A stretch of 64,000 nt of DNA from Rhizobium sp. BT03 (GCF_030053155.1 NZ_CP125643.1:248001-312000); one strand, 5' to 3'; numbered from the stretch's first letter, positions 27,670 through 36,930 are shown. Numbers and translations: made by a program. Notes: a model not told the origin generated them from the sequence alone.

Positions 27670-28400
27670 TTGAGGTTCGGGTTTGATTTTTCTAAATTGA
27701 AATCCTGCTGTCGAGCAGAATCGCTATTAGGCCTCGCGGCGAGCAGCAGCCTGAGACGGGTCGACATCTCCGATGCAGTGTACGGCTTCTTCAGCCAGCC
27801 GGCGCCCGCTTCGATCTCCTTGTCCGCGGCATGGGGTTCAGAAAAGCCCGACGTCAGGAGAATTTTCACACTCGGCCAGCGCTCCCGGACATTCCGGGCC
27901 AGTTCGTCGTCGTTCATTCCCGGCATGGCCACATCACTGAACAGGAGCGCTACGTCATGCCCCGCCTCCAGCTCCTTCAACGCGTCGATCCCGTTCGTAG
28001 CTTCGATCACGAAGTAGCCAAGCGTCTGCAGGCGGCTGACCGTCACTCGGCGAACTCTCGCGTCGTCCTCGACCACCAGGATAGTTCCGTGCCCCGAGGC
28101 GGGGCTTCCTCAGCCCGCTGCTCGTTCGGATGAGAATCCTTTCCGGCGTCGGCGCGTGGAAGAAAGAGGCGCACCGTCGTCCCTTTCGCCAAGTTCGCTG
28201 TAGAGCTGCAGGTGCCCTGCGGATTGCTTTGCGAAACCGTAGACCATGCTCAGCCCAAGCCCCGTTCCCGAGCCCGTCGGTTTCGCGGTGAAGAACGGTC
28301 GAAAGCCCTCTCCATCACATCGGACGTCATTCCGGTGCCGGTGTCGGTCACGGAAATGAGGACGTAGCTGCCGGGGCGGATCGCCGGGGTACATCCCGAC
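27670..28400 (-). pseudogene. Hybrid histidine kinase/response regulator, C-terminal remnant
   Basis: In the minus direction, [17 protein letters not shown] and [20 protein letters not shown] are the G1/G2 boxes of a kinase ATP-binding domain, split by a frameshift. After a further shift, MVEDDARVRRVTV, ALLFSDVAMPGM (phospho-acceptor Asp) and LLTSGFSE, GWLKKPYTASEM form a receiver domain. The sensory and dimerisation regions are absent. It may have been the sensor of the stress island. Confidence 0.75.
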
Positions 28401-28989
28401 ATAGTCGGAGTCGATCTTGCAACAGAGCCCTTGCAGGCGGGCACCTCAAAGCAGACAGGAGCTGCGATGGAGGACAAGGCTTCGCAGGTTCTATCGAGCA
28501 CGAAATACAGCACTCCTACCAAGCAGTTGGAAGGATCCGTGCTCTCACAATCCAACAAAAAGCGCTGATGAACGAACAAGAACTTTCGAACCAGTTTCTG
28601 TTGCTTTCCCCGGGCTTCTCGTCAACCAGTCTTATTCCGTTTCCTGCCACCTTAACTCATCATCTTCCGGAAAAGCAGCAGTTGGTTGCGAACATCCAGT
28701 GCCTCGGTCGGTGGACTCCGCTGAAGCGCCTATTTGAAGTCACTCTGCCCCAGATACGCTTTAATGCAGCTAGGAATGGGAAGCGATGAGCAAAGTGCGT
28801 AGGAGATCAAAGTTTCCCACTCCTTGTGGCCTGCCGAGGTCGGCGATCGATGACAGGTGTAATCGAGAGACACTGGCCCCCGAGACATCAATGCCGCTTG
28901 AGGGAGACGTATCTGACAACGTTGGTTGTAAATCCGCTTTTGTTTGCCGATGCACATTCAGTGCCATGGCTGGATCGCATGGTTCAGAT
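28401..28989. other. Non-coding remnant region
   Basis: About 590 bases between the kinase remnant and the phosphoketolase fragment. Frames of 60-110 codons exist on both strands but none resembles a known protein or has a ribosome site. Confidence 0.4.
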
Positions 28990-29157
28990 ACACGCAGATA
29001 GACATCGCGACCGATCGCGCGCGTGCCCGGCCTCGCCGAAAAGGTGCCAGATGTGACGGCAGCCTTGCATGCAAAGCTCGCCGAGCACCGGGCGTTCGTG
29101 CGGGAGCGTGGAGAAGACTTGCCGGAAATCCAGAATTGGCGCTGGGCACGCTCCTCC
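28990..29157 (+). pseudogene. Phosphoketolase C-terminal fragment
   Basis: After a frameshift near 29020 the plus strand reads VPGLAEKVPDV, ALHAKLAEHRAFVRERGEDLPEI and NWRW. This matches the end of xylulose-5-phosphate/fructose-6-phosphate phosphoketolase, whose family ends with an HGEDMPEIRNWKW-like motif. About 700 upstream residues are missing. Confidence 0.65.
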
Positions 29158-29380
29158 TAGTGCGACAGAGGACCGAACTGGGTAGCGACTACCACCAGCC
29201 ATACTGCCGCAGCTACGCCGGCACGCAGGAGAAAGGATTCGAGTGCGAGGTGGCAACCTCGCCTTCGACTTGGGGTGTCCCACGGCAATCGCAGCCTTTG
29301 CAGCGTCAGCTACCTGTTTCGAGTCCTGTTCGTTCTGCAAACGATGCGATCTTAAAACGTCCTGGAGAATGATCGCCGGG

Positions 29381-30433
29381 TCATGCTGCAGCCGTCAACG
29401 AGAGGCAGCTAAGGGTGAAGCCCGGTCCCATCGCCGTCAGGACAGTTCTCCTGGGTAGTCCTTGCGCAAGAAGCTTCTCGAGTACGAACAGCGCGGTTGG
29501 CGAGGACATGTTCCCATAGTCCGAGAGAACCTCACGTTCCTGGTCGAGGGTTCCCTGGCTTAGTTTAAGCGCCGATTCCAAGGCGGTGATAACCTTTGAT
29601 CCACCGGGGTGGCACGCAAACCGGTCAACGTCGGCAGGAGCAAGATCTGATCGGGCGAGTATGGACGTTACGCCCTTCAGCACATGAGTTTCGGCGAACG
29701 GTGGTATCGCACGATCGAAGATCACGCCCAGACCCTCCGGATCGACGCTCCATCCCATGATGTCTAGCGTGTCGGGCCACGTATGCTGGCCTGCAAGTTC
29801 GACCTCGGCCAGACCGGTCTCACTAGCACGCACCACGCAGGCGGCGGCCCCGTCGCCGAAGAGGGCGGTCGCCACGATGTTCGCCTTCGTAAGCTTGTCC
29901 ATGCGAAATGCCAACGTGCAGGTCTCGACGGCGACCACCAGCACGACTGAGCCTGGCCGGGATGCCGCCAGCCGTGACCCGATTGAAAGCCCAGAGACTC
30001 CGCCGGCACAGCCGAGGCCAAACACGGGAACCCGTTCGACATCGTCCCGGAAGCCCAGTTCTCGGCTTACCCTCGCTTCCAGACTAGGTGTCGCAATACC
30101 AGTCGAGGAGACGGTTACGATCGTGTCGACATCGCCTGCTGCAATGCCCGCCGACACGAGAGCCTTGCTGGCGGCGGCGACGAACATTGCACCCGCGCCC
30201 TCGATATGAGCGAGGTTTCGTTCGGGCCATCCCGACGTCTCGAGATACCACTCGATCGGCCGGACGGCATAGCGGCGCCGAATTCCCGAGGTTTCGAACA
30301 CCCTTGCCAGCTTTTCGAAATCGCCAAATCGCGATGAGAACGCGGTGTGCGAGGCTCGCGCCGCGTCACGCTGGTCGATGACATGTGGCGGAACGGCGGT
30401 GCCGACGGATACCAGCTTGACGGGTTGCTGCAT
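29381..30433 (-). CDS. Type III polyketide synthase (chalcone/stilbene synthase family)
   Basis: A complete 350-aa protein. The catalytic triad is visible: Cys142 in VFGLGCAGGVSG, His275 in FACHPGG and Asn308 in YGNMSSPT. GPGFTLSCLSL at the end is also a family mark. It condenses malonyl-CoA units onto an acyl starter to give pyrones, resorcinols or similar lipids. Bacterial homologues often have a methyltransferase and an oxidoreductase beside them; none is here. It is one of the few intact genes of the stress island, with a FixK/FNR-type site 176 bp upstream of its start. Confidence 0.9.
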   Translation of the reverse strand: MQQPVKLVSVGTAVPPHVIDQRDAARASHTAFSSRFGDFEKLARVFETSGIRRRYAVRPIEWYLETSGWPERNLAHIEGAGAMFVAAASKALVSAGIAAGDVDTIVTVSSTGIATPSLEARVSRELGFRDDVERVPVFGLGCAGGVSGLSIGSRLAASRPGSVVLVVAVETCTLAFRMDKLTKANIVATALFGDGAAACVVRASETGLAEVELAGQHTWPDTLDIMGWSVDPEGLGVIFDRAIPPFAETHVLKGVTSILARSDLAPADVDRFACHPGGSKVITALESALKLSQGTLDQEREVLSDYGNMSSPTALFVLEKLLAQGLPRRTVLTAMGPGFTLSCLSLTAAA

Positions 30434-30608
30434 AAGACTCCTTGCGACGGCGCGGGAAGAATTTGGTACGCCGCGCGAGGACGAGACCGAACCGTAACGC
30501 CTCGATCCTCAATAAGTTGCAATGCGGGCGAGCCTGACGCCGCACTTCGTCGGAAGGCTTCAGAGACGACGACGCGTGAAGAATGCCTCCCGCGGCTTCG
30601 TGTCTGCC

Positions 30609-30622
30609 TTGATCCACGTCAA
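30609..30622. promoter_or_regulatory. FixK/FNR-type site between PKS and CBS genes
   Basis: TTGAT-CCAC-GTCAA, a near-consensus site 52 bp before the CBS-BON start and upstream of the divergent polyketide synthase. Confidence 0.6.
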
Positions 30623-30674
30623 TGCGCTCAACAAGTTGGCTCCGTAATTGTCCGATCGAAAAGGAGACAGCGCG

Positions 30675-31325
30675 ATGCTTGCTAGAGACATCATGACGAC
30701 CCCGTGACGACGCTCGACGAGGGACACAACGTCAGGGAAGCCGTCGAGATCGTCAACGCCAGCAAGATCGGCGCGGTGCCCGTCATCGATGGCGAAGGGC
30801 GGCTCACCGGCATCGTCACCGGGGAGACCTGCTGCGCCGGGTGGCGTCATCCTGGGCGAGACGGGCGGTACCGCATACGCGCGACCGCGAAGATGCACTG
30901 GCGGACTATGTGAAGGCCCGAAGCTGGCGCGTCAAGGACGTGATGTCGACGCCCGTCGTCAGCGCCGCCCCGAGCGCAACCGCGAGCCAGCTCGCAGAAC
31001 TCCTGCAGGCCCACGACATCAAACACCGAACGGCAGACTCGCCGGCATAATCAGCCGTCACGACTTGATGCGAGCGCTTCTCGATGTTCGACGGCAGTGT
31101 ACTGCTTCCGGCGACGAGGCCCTAGGGACGGCCGTTCGTGGCCGCCTGGAAACCGAGTTCGAAATAAGGTTCCCCATCGTCAATGCGACCGTCTCCGACG
31201 GGGCAGTGACCCTGAGGGGAGAGGTCGAGACGGAGCTGGAATGCTCGGCGGCCAGGGTGGCGGCGGAAAGCATCCGCGGCGTCGGCGGCGTGGTAAACAA
31301 CATCACCCTGGCTACCGCATGGTGA
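30675..31325 (+). pseudogene. CBS-pair plus BON domain protein, multiple frameshifts
   Basis: MLARDIMTTP is followed by a stop; the next frame gives TTLDEGHNVREAVEIVNASKIGAVPVIDG and LTGIVTGE (first CBS). A second shift gives RSWRVKDVMSTPVVSAAPSA and LAELLQAHDI (second CBS). A third gives GIISRHDLMRALLD, then a BON domain with NATVSDGAVTLRGEV and GVGGVVNNITL. The layout equals the rhizobial CBS-BON stress proteins, but no single frame can make it. Confidence 0.8.
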
Positions 31326-31364
31326 GCTCTCTCAAACTATGAAATCGTCCCTGGAGTTTCCGTC

Positions 31365-31508
31365 ATGTTTGTCAGGGTCATCGCAGACGCCGTCGTGTCG
31401 AGGCTTCTCCTCGTCATCCTGATCCTCATGGTGGGGACGGTCGTGAGCGTCCTACTGGTGAGGCCATCCGACGACTCCCGAACCGGGCGCGTCGAGCGCT
31501 CTCTCTGA
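31365..31508 (+). CDS. 47-aa single-span membrane peptide
   Basis: Starts MFVRVIADAVVSRLLLVILI with GGAG ten bases before. One hydrophobic segment (residues ~12-31) is followed by a short charged tail (RPSDDSRTGRVERSL). Small proteins of this kind accompany stress genes in rhizobia, but no family is certain. Confidence 0.45.
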   Translation: MFVRVIADAVVSRLLLVILILMVGTVVSVLLVRPSDDSRTGRVERSL

Positions 31509-31587
31509 CCCCTGAGTGCGCGATGAACATCTGGCCCTCCAGGATTTAATTGTCCGGCCGCGTCCCGCAAATGGCGCGACGGATTCG

Positions 31588-32104
31588 ATGCTCTCCGAAC
31601 TATTCGGCTTCATCTGGCTGATGGGAAGGCGTCATCAGGCGTTGGTCGCAGGGCTGTCCGTGGCTCTTTTCGTTATCGGCGCGGCGCCTCTCGAACTCCA
31701 GCGCCGGATCGTCAATGAGGCGACCGAGCAAGCGTCATACCGGTCTCTTCTCTTTCTCGTCTCCCTCTATCTCGCGGTCGCAGTGTTGAAGGGCGCGATA
31801 AATTCACCTCCAACCTCTAAAGAAGCTGGGTGGGCGAAAAAAGCACGCTTTGGCTCGGGGCGCGCGTTCTGCATCGGGCCGAGACGCCGCCATCGGAATC
31901 CACGCTCGAGGGGGTTGAGCTGTCGATCGTCTTTGCGGAAGCGGAACCGGTGGGCAGTTTCGTTGGGACCAGCATCTCCGAGCCGCTACTCCAGATCGGC
32001 ATCCTTGTCACCGTGGGCGGTTATCTGATCTATCTCCAGCCGCTGATGAGGATGGCCGTCGCAGCCACCTTCGCCCCGCAGATTGCGTTCGTCCCGATGT
32101 TAGG
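31588..32104 (+). pseudogene. ABC exporter transmembrane domain, frameshifted and truncated
   Basis: MLSELFGFIWLMGRRHQAL and LVSLYLAVAVLKGAIN begin an ABC transporter membrane domain. A frameshift near 31810 moves the rest to another frame: STLWLGARVLHRAE, EPVGSFVGTSISEPLLQIG and [13 protein letters not shown]. The sequence breaks at ~32104 where the truncated IS256 copy begins, so the remaining membrane segments and the ATPase domain are missing. Confidence 0.75.
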
Positions 32105-32662
32105 CTGCTCACCTGGCTTTTGGAGATGCCGCTCATACCCATGGCCTTGACCAAGTCGTCGACAGAACGAGTCGAGATTCCCTGGATATACGCTTCCTGG
32201 ATAACGGCCGTCAGAGCTTTCTCTGCCATGCGGCGCGGTTCAAGGAAGCTCGGAAAGTAGCTGCCTTTGCGCAGCTTCGGAATGCGAAGCTCGACGGTGC
32301 CAGCCCGCGTCTCCCGATGTCACGGTAGCCATTGCGTTGTGCGAGCCGCATCGAGTTCTTCACACCGAAGTCTGCACCCGTAGCCGAGCCTACTTCCAGC
32401 TCCATCAGCCGCTCGGCGGCAAGGCCGATCATCTCACGCAACAAATCTGCATCGGCACTCTTCTCAACAAGGGAGCGCCCGTTCATCATGTCATTGGTCA
32501 TCGGTGATCTTTCCGTCAGGTTGGTCTTGAACAACCCGACCCTAGCGGAAAAACACTGATGGCCGCCCGCAAAGCCGATCACCCGCTACAGCGCAACGAG
32601 AAGCGCGCGGGCGCTCGGCTTTACTCCCTACCGTCACCTACGCCACGTACTGGGACACGATC
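32105..32662 (-). mobile_element. 5' half of an IS256-family element
   Basis: On the minus strand the element starts at the inverted repeat (GATCGTGTCCCA at 32662) and encodes a transposase from [20 protein letters not shown] (start 32501) to [11 protein letters not shown], where it stops at the ABC remnant. A frameshift sits after [10 protein letters not shown]. It is a diverged relative, not a copy, of the element at 7482-8839. The 3' half is gone, so a deletion started inside the element. Confidence 0.85.
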
Positions 32663-33004
32663 CGATAGAACGGCCACCTTTTCCCGCGTGCAAGTGGCCA
32701 TATGGGGGTGGCGTAATAACCACGCATACGCGAGGTCGGTATGGCAGGTTTGATCTCTCCTTCCAGGTCGCTCGCGTTATAGATCGCGACGACGCCGGGC
32801 ACCGAGAACGCATCGCCGACATCGATGTTCAGGATTCGGGCATGTGGCTGGTCGGAGCGTCGCAATGCGATATGCAACATACCGCGGCGCCATGTCATCG
32901 ACATACTGACCAACACCCGTCAGCAGACGTGGATCTTCGGTGCGCTTGTCCCGCTTGCCGACAAGTTTGGGCCGCAGCTCGACGGAATGGTCCTGCTGGC
33001 TCAT
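32663..33004 (-). pseudogene. Molybdenum hydroxylase large subunit (CoxL/XdhB-type), N-terminal stub
   Basis: MSQQDHSVELRPKLVG and TEDPRLLTGVGQYVDDM start a typical Mo-binding subunit. A frameshift follows, then RGMLHIALRRSDQPHARI and GVVAIYNASDLEGE. The gene is cut after PFYR by the IS256 end, leaving about 110 of some 780 residues. The ATG overlaps the stop of the lactonase-like gene (ATGA), so the two shared an operon. Confidence 0.82.
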
Positions 33005-33762
33005 TCGTAGAACTCCACACCCTTTCGCAACTCTTGCCATTGCGCGTCGTCGTGGCCGAAAATGATAGAAGCTCCCCGCTCCCGAAGAGCTTTCAGGCGA
33101 GCGAGTGCCTCTGCGGCGAGTTCGATGTTCCAAGTATTTCTCGGAGCGATACCGGTGTCGACGCTCGCCTGGAGCGGGGCAGCATCTGAAGCGAGTATAA
33201 ATGAACCATCTTTTTCCAGCTCGACACGGGCGACGGTCATTCCGGGGGTATGACCCGGCATGGGCAGCAAGACGATGCGCCCGTCGCCAAAGACGTCATG
33301 CTCGGCATTGAAGGTCTGGAAACCCTGGGGCTGGTCCCATTCTCCTCGAAGATAGCCTTGATTTTCTGCACCGCTTGCCGTGGCGGCCTGCGCCTCCGCT
33401 TCGTGGCAGAGGATCGTTGCGCGCCGAAAGTACGCGTTGCAGCCGCAATGATCGGGATGCAGATGTGAACAGATCACAACATCTATGTCCTCGGGATCGA
33501 GAGCAAGAGTCTTCAACTGATGAACGACCGTCCGCTCTGGCGAAAAGATCGGGGTCATAACCTTGCTTAACCCACCCCATCGCGCGCCTGGATCGATGGC
33601 GGCCTCTGGATTGCATCCGCTATCGAACAGCGCGTTGCCTTGGGGATGGCGCATCAGGGTGGCGTGAACCGGCAATTCAATCGCTTCTTCCTTCAGCGCC
33701 CCAGGGACGTAGATGGACCGGCGCATACGAAGGCGGCCGGCCTCGAGAAAATGCATCTTCAT
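33001..33762 (-). CDS. AHL-lactonase-like metallo-beta-lactamase-fold hydrolase (AttM/BlcC type)
   Basis: A complete 253-aa protein. The HxHxDH motif is HLHPDH at residues 100-105, with His171 in PMPGHTPG, Asp193 in LASDAAP and a distal His in FGHDD, all ligands of a two-metal site. Length and order match AttM/BlcC and AiiA, which open lactone rings of acyl-homoserine lactones or gamma-butyrolactone. It sits between decayed small and large subunits of a Mo hydroxylase, overlapping both by four bases. It may therefore hydrolyse a lactone formed by that oxidation rather than a quorum signal. It is the only intact gene of the operon. Confidence 0.82.
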   Translation of the reverse strand: MKMHFLEAGRLRMRRSIYVPGALKEEAIELPVHATLMRHPQGNALFDSGCNPEAAIDPGARWGGLSKVMTPIFSPERTVVHQLKTLALDPEDIDVVICSHLHPDHCGCNAYFRRATILCHEAEAQAATASGAENQGYLRGEWDQPQGFQTFNAEHDVFGDGRIVLLPMPGHTPGMTVARVELEKDGSFILASDAAPLQASVDTGIAPRNTWNIELAAEALARLKALRERGASIIFGHDDAQWQELRKGVEFYE

Positions 33763-34233
33763 CTTAAAGGTCCTCTCTTGCTAGCCAGTTCGCGGACGGC
33801 GGTGACGATGTTTTCATAGCCCGTACAACAACAGATGTTTCCTGAGAGCGCTTCCCTGATCTTATCATCGGTTTCCAGCGGATGGTGGCGAAGAAGGTCG
33901 ATGATCGCCAACGATGAAACTGGGCCTACAAATTCGCATTGCAGGCCATGATGCTGGCGGAACGCTTCTTGGATTCGTCCGAGTATCGACGCTTCCCTGG
34001 CCATGGTTTCGATTTCGCTCCCGTCTGCCTGCACTGCAAGCATCAGACAGGAGCGTGCGCTCCTTCCATCGAGAATGACGGTGCAGGCACCGCAAACGCC
34101 ATGTTCGCACCCGACATGGGTTCCGGTCAGGCAAAGGATCCTGGCGCAGGAAGTGGCTCAGCAGCGTTCGTGCTTCGATCGTGCGCGTCATATACGCTTC
34201 GTTGACGCTGACGGTGATCGTCTTCTCACTCAT
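33759..34233 (-). pseudogene. Mo hydroxylase 2Fe-2S subunit (CoxS-type), frameshifted
   Basis: MSEKTITVSVNEAYMTRTIEARTLL starts the protein. One extra C near 34140 shifts the frame before GTHVGCEHGVCGACTV, the plant-type [2Fe-2S] site. The second cluster is also damaged: the usual QCGFCTPG is QCEFVGPV and ICRCTGY is ICCCTGY, so one ligand is lost. The gene overlaps the lactonase start. Confidence 0.8.
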
Positions 34234-34960
34234 CTTGCTTGAAGCCTTTCGTGGTTCGCGCGGCTCCAGGCGGCGCGAAGGGCCCGTTTGGCAAGGACGC
34301 CTGAGAGATGCCTGCGGTAATCTGCAGAGGCATGGATATCCGTGTTGGGCGTGAGGATTCCAGCCAGGCGATCCGCCACCGTATCGAGAACCGGCTCGGA
34401 AACATCCGTCCCCTCGATGATGCCCTCGATCTCTTCAAGCCGCAGCTGGGTTTCACCAACGCCCATCATGCCAACGCGAAGTCAGACGCCCTGCCATCTA
34501 CACAATGCAGCGTCGTCGCAAAGCAAGCGAGTGCGAAGTCCCCGTGGCGTTTTGCAAACTCCTCAAATCCCCATCCGGCATCCGGTCTCATCGCGTCGAG
34601 CTCGACGCGAATTACAAACTCGTCCGGTTCCAACGAGTTGACCAGCGATCCGACAAAAAAATCGGCTGCAGGTATTTCGCGTCTGCCGCGCTGAGAGGAG
34701 GCGATGACCGTCCCACCGAGGAACCGTGTCATCATCGGCATCTCGGTCGCTGGATCCGCATGCGCGACGCTGCCGCCGAAGGTGCCGCGGTTGCGCACGG
34801 TCATATGGGTGACGTGATGCATCGCCTCATGCACGATCGGCAAGTGTTGGCGGATGATCGGGTCTGTCGCGGTCATGTGATGGCGTACCGTCGGCGCCGA
34901 TTCTCACCCGATCTCCGTGCAGTTCGATCCGATCTCCATGAACCGACGTTACTACGCGCG
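34230..34960 (-). pseudogene. Mo hydroxylase FAD subunit (CoxM-type), fragments
   Basis: Pieces in three frames: VVTSVHGDRIELHGDRV, then HMTVRNRGTFGGSVAHADPATEMP (FAD-binding loop) and a C-terminal domain with DIHASADYRRHLSGVLAKRAL. The N-terminal FAD-binding third is missing, replaced by an unrelated small-gene remnant. The 3' end meets the CoxS-type start. Confidence 0.75.
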
Positions 34961-35077
34961 GCGCCCAAAATCCCGCGGCCCTGCTCGGATGGATACGATC
35001 TCTCTGAGCAGTTCGAGGTTCTCGCCGGTCATGGTGGCCACGTCTTCGATCGTGCAGATATGCATCGAACGAGCCAT
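34961..35077 (-). pseudogene. Remnant of a small rhizobial protein (HICTIEDVA-type)
   Basis: MARSMHICTIEDVATMTGENLELLREIVS matches, from memory, the start of a ~100-aa rhizobial protein of unknown function that begins with HICTIEDVAxMLGEDPELLE. It then runs into unrelated sequence and the CoxM fragment. Only about 30 residues remain. Confidence 0.4.
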
Positions 35078-35265
35078 CAGGCGGCCTTTTGCGCAGTGGA
35101 GACCGTCGGAAGCATATTCCACGGCAACAGGTCTTCAAGCCTATCTACCGGTTAATCTTTGATCTGGGTTAGGACGTCCGTGAGGTAGCTCTCGGGGTTG
35201 CGGCCATGCAGTTTGTCCGTTCCAATGATGGTCAAGATATTAGCGTTGCGCTATCCCGTTCGTAA
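35077..35265 (-). mobile_element. IS66 TnpC C-terminal remnant
   Basis: The minus strand reads IIGTDKLHGRNPESYLTDVL, a stop, then PVDRLEDLLPWNM, the usual end of IS66 transposase TnpC (KLNDVDPQAWLADVL ... LLPWNW). A similar fragment lies at 52655-52757. Confidence 0.65.
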
Positions 35266-35304
35266 TTTGCATCGTGTAAGTCTTCACTCCTGATGCTCGT
35301 TCTC

Positions 35305-35330
35305 GGGCCGCGCCACGCAACGCGCGGCCC
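35305..35330. terminator. GC-rich hairpin with T-rich tail
   Basis: Stem GGGCCGCG / CGCGGCCC with a 10-base loop, followed on the plus strand by GTCTTTCGGTTTTCTC. Fits a rho-independent terminator upstream of the rhizavidin gene. Confidence 0.5.
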
Positions 35331-35445
35331 GTCTTTCGGTTTTCTCAACCCGGGAAATTGCTACTCGGATTGATTGATTATTACGAGTTTATATGCAACC
35401 TTCGGTACGATCGCCGACGGTCGGCGCACATCAGGAGGAAAAACC

Positions 35446-35913
35446 ATGATCCGTACTACTGCAGTTGCAGCACTTGTGTTTGCTGTAGCAACCTCAGCTT
35501 TTGCTTTCGATGCAAGCAACTTCAAGGATTTTTCAAGCATCGCATCGGCTTCCAGCAGTTGGCAGAACCAGTCCGGCTCGACGATGATCATTCAAGTCGA
35601 CTCGTTCGGAAATGTCTCCGGCCAATATGTAAACAGAGCCCAGGGCACCGGATGCCAGAACTCGCCCTATCCGCTAACAGGAAGGGTAAACGGGACGTTC
35701 ATCGCATTTTCGGTCGGCTGGAACAATTCGACGGAGAACTGCAATTCCGCAACCGGATGGACCGGCTACGCACAGGTCAACGGCAACAACACTGAGATAG
35801 TCACGAGCTGGAACCTCGCTTACGAAGGCGGCTCCGGTCCGGCCATTGAGCAAGGACAAGACACTTTCCAGTACGTGCCGATGACTGAGAACAAAAGCCT
35901 CTTGAAGGATTAA
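35446..35913 (+). CDS. Rhizavidin, secreted biotin-binding protein
   Basis: AGGAGG precedes the ATG at 35446; a frame from 35374 gives the longer annotated form. Residues 1-20 are a signal peptide (MIRTTAVAALVFAVATSAFA), then FDASNFKDFSSIASASSSW begins the mature protein. GNVSGQYVNRAQGTGC, NSPYPLTGRVNG, STENCNSATGWTGYAQ and TSWNLAYEGG are the avidin barrel strands with the biotin-contact Trp/Tyr/Ser/Asn residues and the Cys pair of rhizavidin. Rhizavidin is a dimeric avidin first found on the R. etli CFN42 symbiotic plasmid. Its natural role is unclear; binding free biotin in the periplasm or rhizosphere is likely. It stands alone among IS remnants. Confidence 0.96.
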   Translation: MIRTTAVAALVFAVATSAFAFDASNFKDFSSIASASSSWQNQSGSTMIIQVDSFGNVSGQYVNRAQGTGCQNSPYPLTGRVNGTFIAFSVGWNNSTENCNSATGWTGYAQVNGNNTEIVTSWNLAYEGGSGPAIEQGQDTFQYVPMTENKSLLKD

Positions 35914-36016
35914 TCTCCTCTGCCCTGCCGGCGCTGGCCCGTCAGAGATTGTGGAGCAAGAATTCATCGAATATGGCCAAAGGCTTAGACGAAGCTGCTT
36001 TCCCTGCCGAATAAAA

Positions 36017-36042
36017 GCGCCGCGTGCTCGTCCGCGCGGCGC
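36017..36042. terminator. Hairpin after rhizavidin
   Basis: Stem GCGCCGCG / CGCGGCGC with a 10-base loop, followed by AAATCCTTATTTG. The T-run is short, so terminator function is uncertain. Confidence 0.4.
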
Positions 36043-36259
36043 AAATCCTTATTTGATGAGTTCAATGCGGCCAAAACGGCAAGCTTTCCGGACAAAAGTA
36101 AGCATCCGAGGATGCGCCGCCTTGGGGCAAACGCGGCGATCTGATCAAGGTCGTTTGGCACGATGCCAGGGGGCCTGCCTGTTCACGAAAAAATTGGAGC
36201 GAGGAAGGTTTATCTAGCGTGACGATTGAGATTGTTGAGAAATCTGATTCAATGTCGTT

Positions 36260-36930
36260 ATGACATTGCCGCCGCTTACCCTGCCATCGGACCTTGCCAG
36301 CGCTCATCCGGCGCTGCTGGCCGAACGTGCTGCGCGGCTGCAAGCTGAGGCGGAAGCGGCCAACGCGAAGGCGCGGCTGTCGAGCATTGAGGCGCTCAAC
36401 GTGCATTTGCAGTTGCTGATCGGCAAGCTGGAGCGCGAGAAGCACGGGCCGCGCCGCGAGCGCACGCAGCGGCTGATCGATCAGTTGGAATTTGCAGCTC
36501 GAAGAGCTCGTGGCGTAGGCCGCCGAGGACGAACTGAGCGTCCAAGAGGCCGCAGTCAGAACACAGTCCGTGCGCGCCTTCGCCCGCAAGCGTCCAGTGC
36601 GCAAGGCGTGGCCCAAAGACGTCGAGCGCGCACGCATCGTCATCGAAGCGCCGACGGCATGTGCCTGCTGTGGCGGCTCGCGGCTGTCGAAGCTGGGCGA
36701 GGATGTGACGGAAACGCTGGAGGATATCCCGCGCCGATTCAAGGTGATCGAGACGGTGCGCGAGAAATTTACCTGCCGCGATTGCGAGGCGATCAGTCAG
36801 GCTCCCGCACCGTTCCATGCGACGCCCGCGCGGCTTCATCGGCCCTCAGTTGCTGGCGACGATCGTGTTCGACAAGTTCGGGCAGCACATCCCGCTGAAC
36901 CGCCAGAGCACGCGGTTCAAATGTGAGGCA
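36260..36930 (+). mobile_element. IS66 TnpC N-terminal fragment, frameshifted
   Basis: MTLPPLTLPSDLASAHPALL and QLLIGKLEREKHGPRRERT begin an IS66 TnpC; after a frameshift, RKRPVRKAWPKDVERARI, CACCGGSRLSKLGEDVTE and KFTCRDCEAISQAPAP form the zinc-binding part. Another shift gives FIGPQLLATIVFDKFGQHIPLNRQS. The DDE domain is missing. It ends just before an unrelated convergent gene. Confidence 0.8.
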
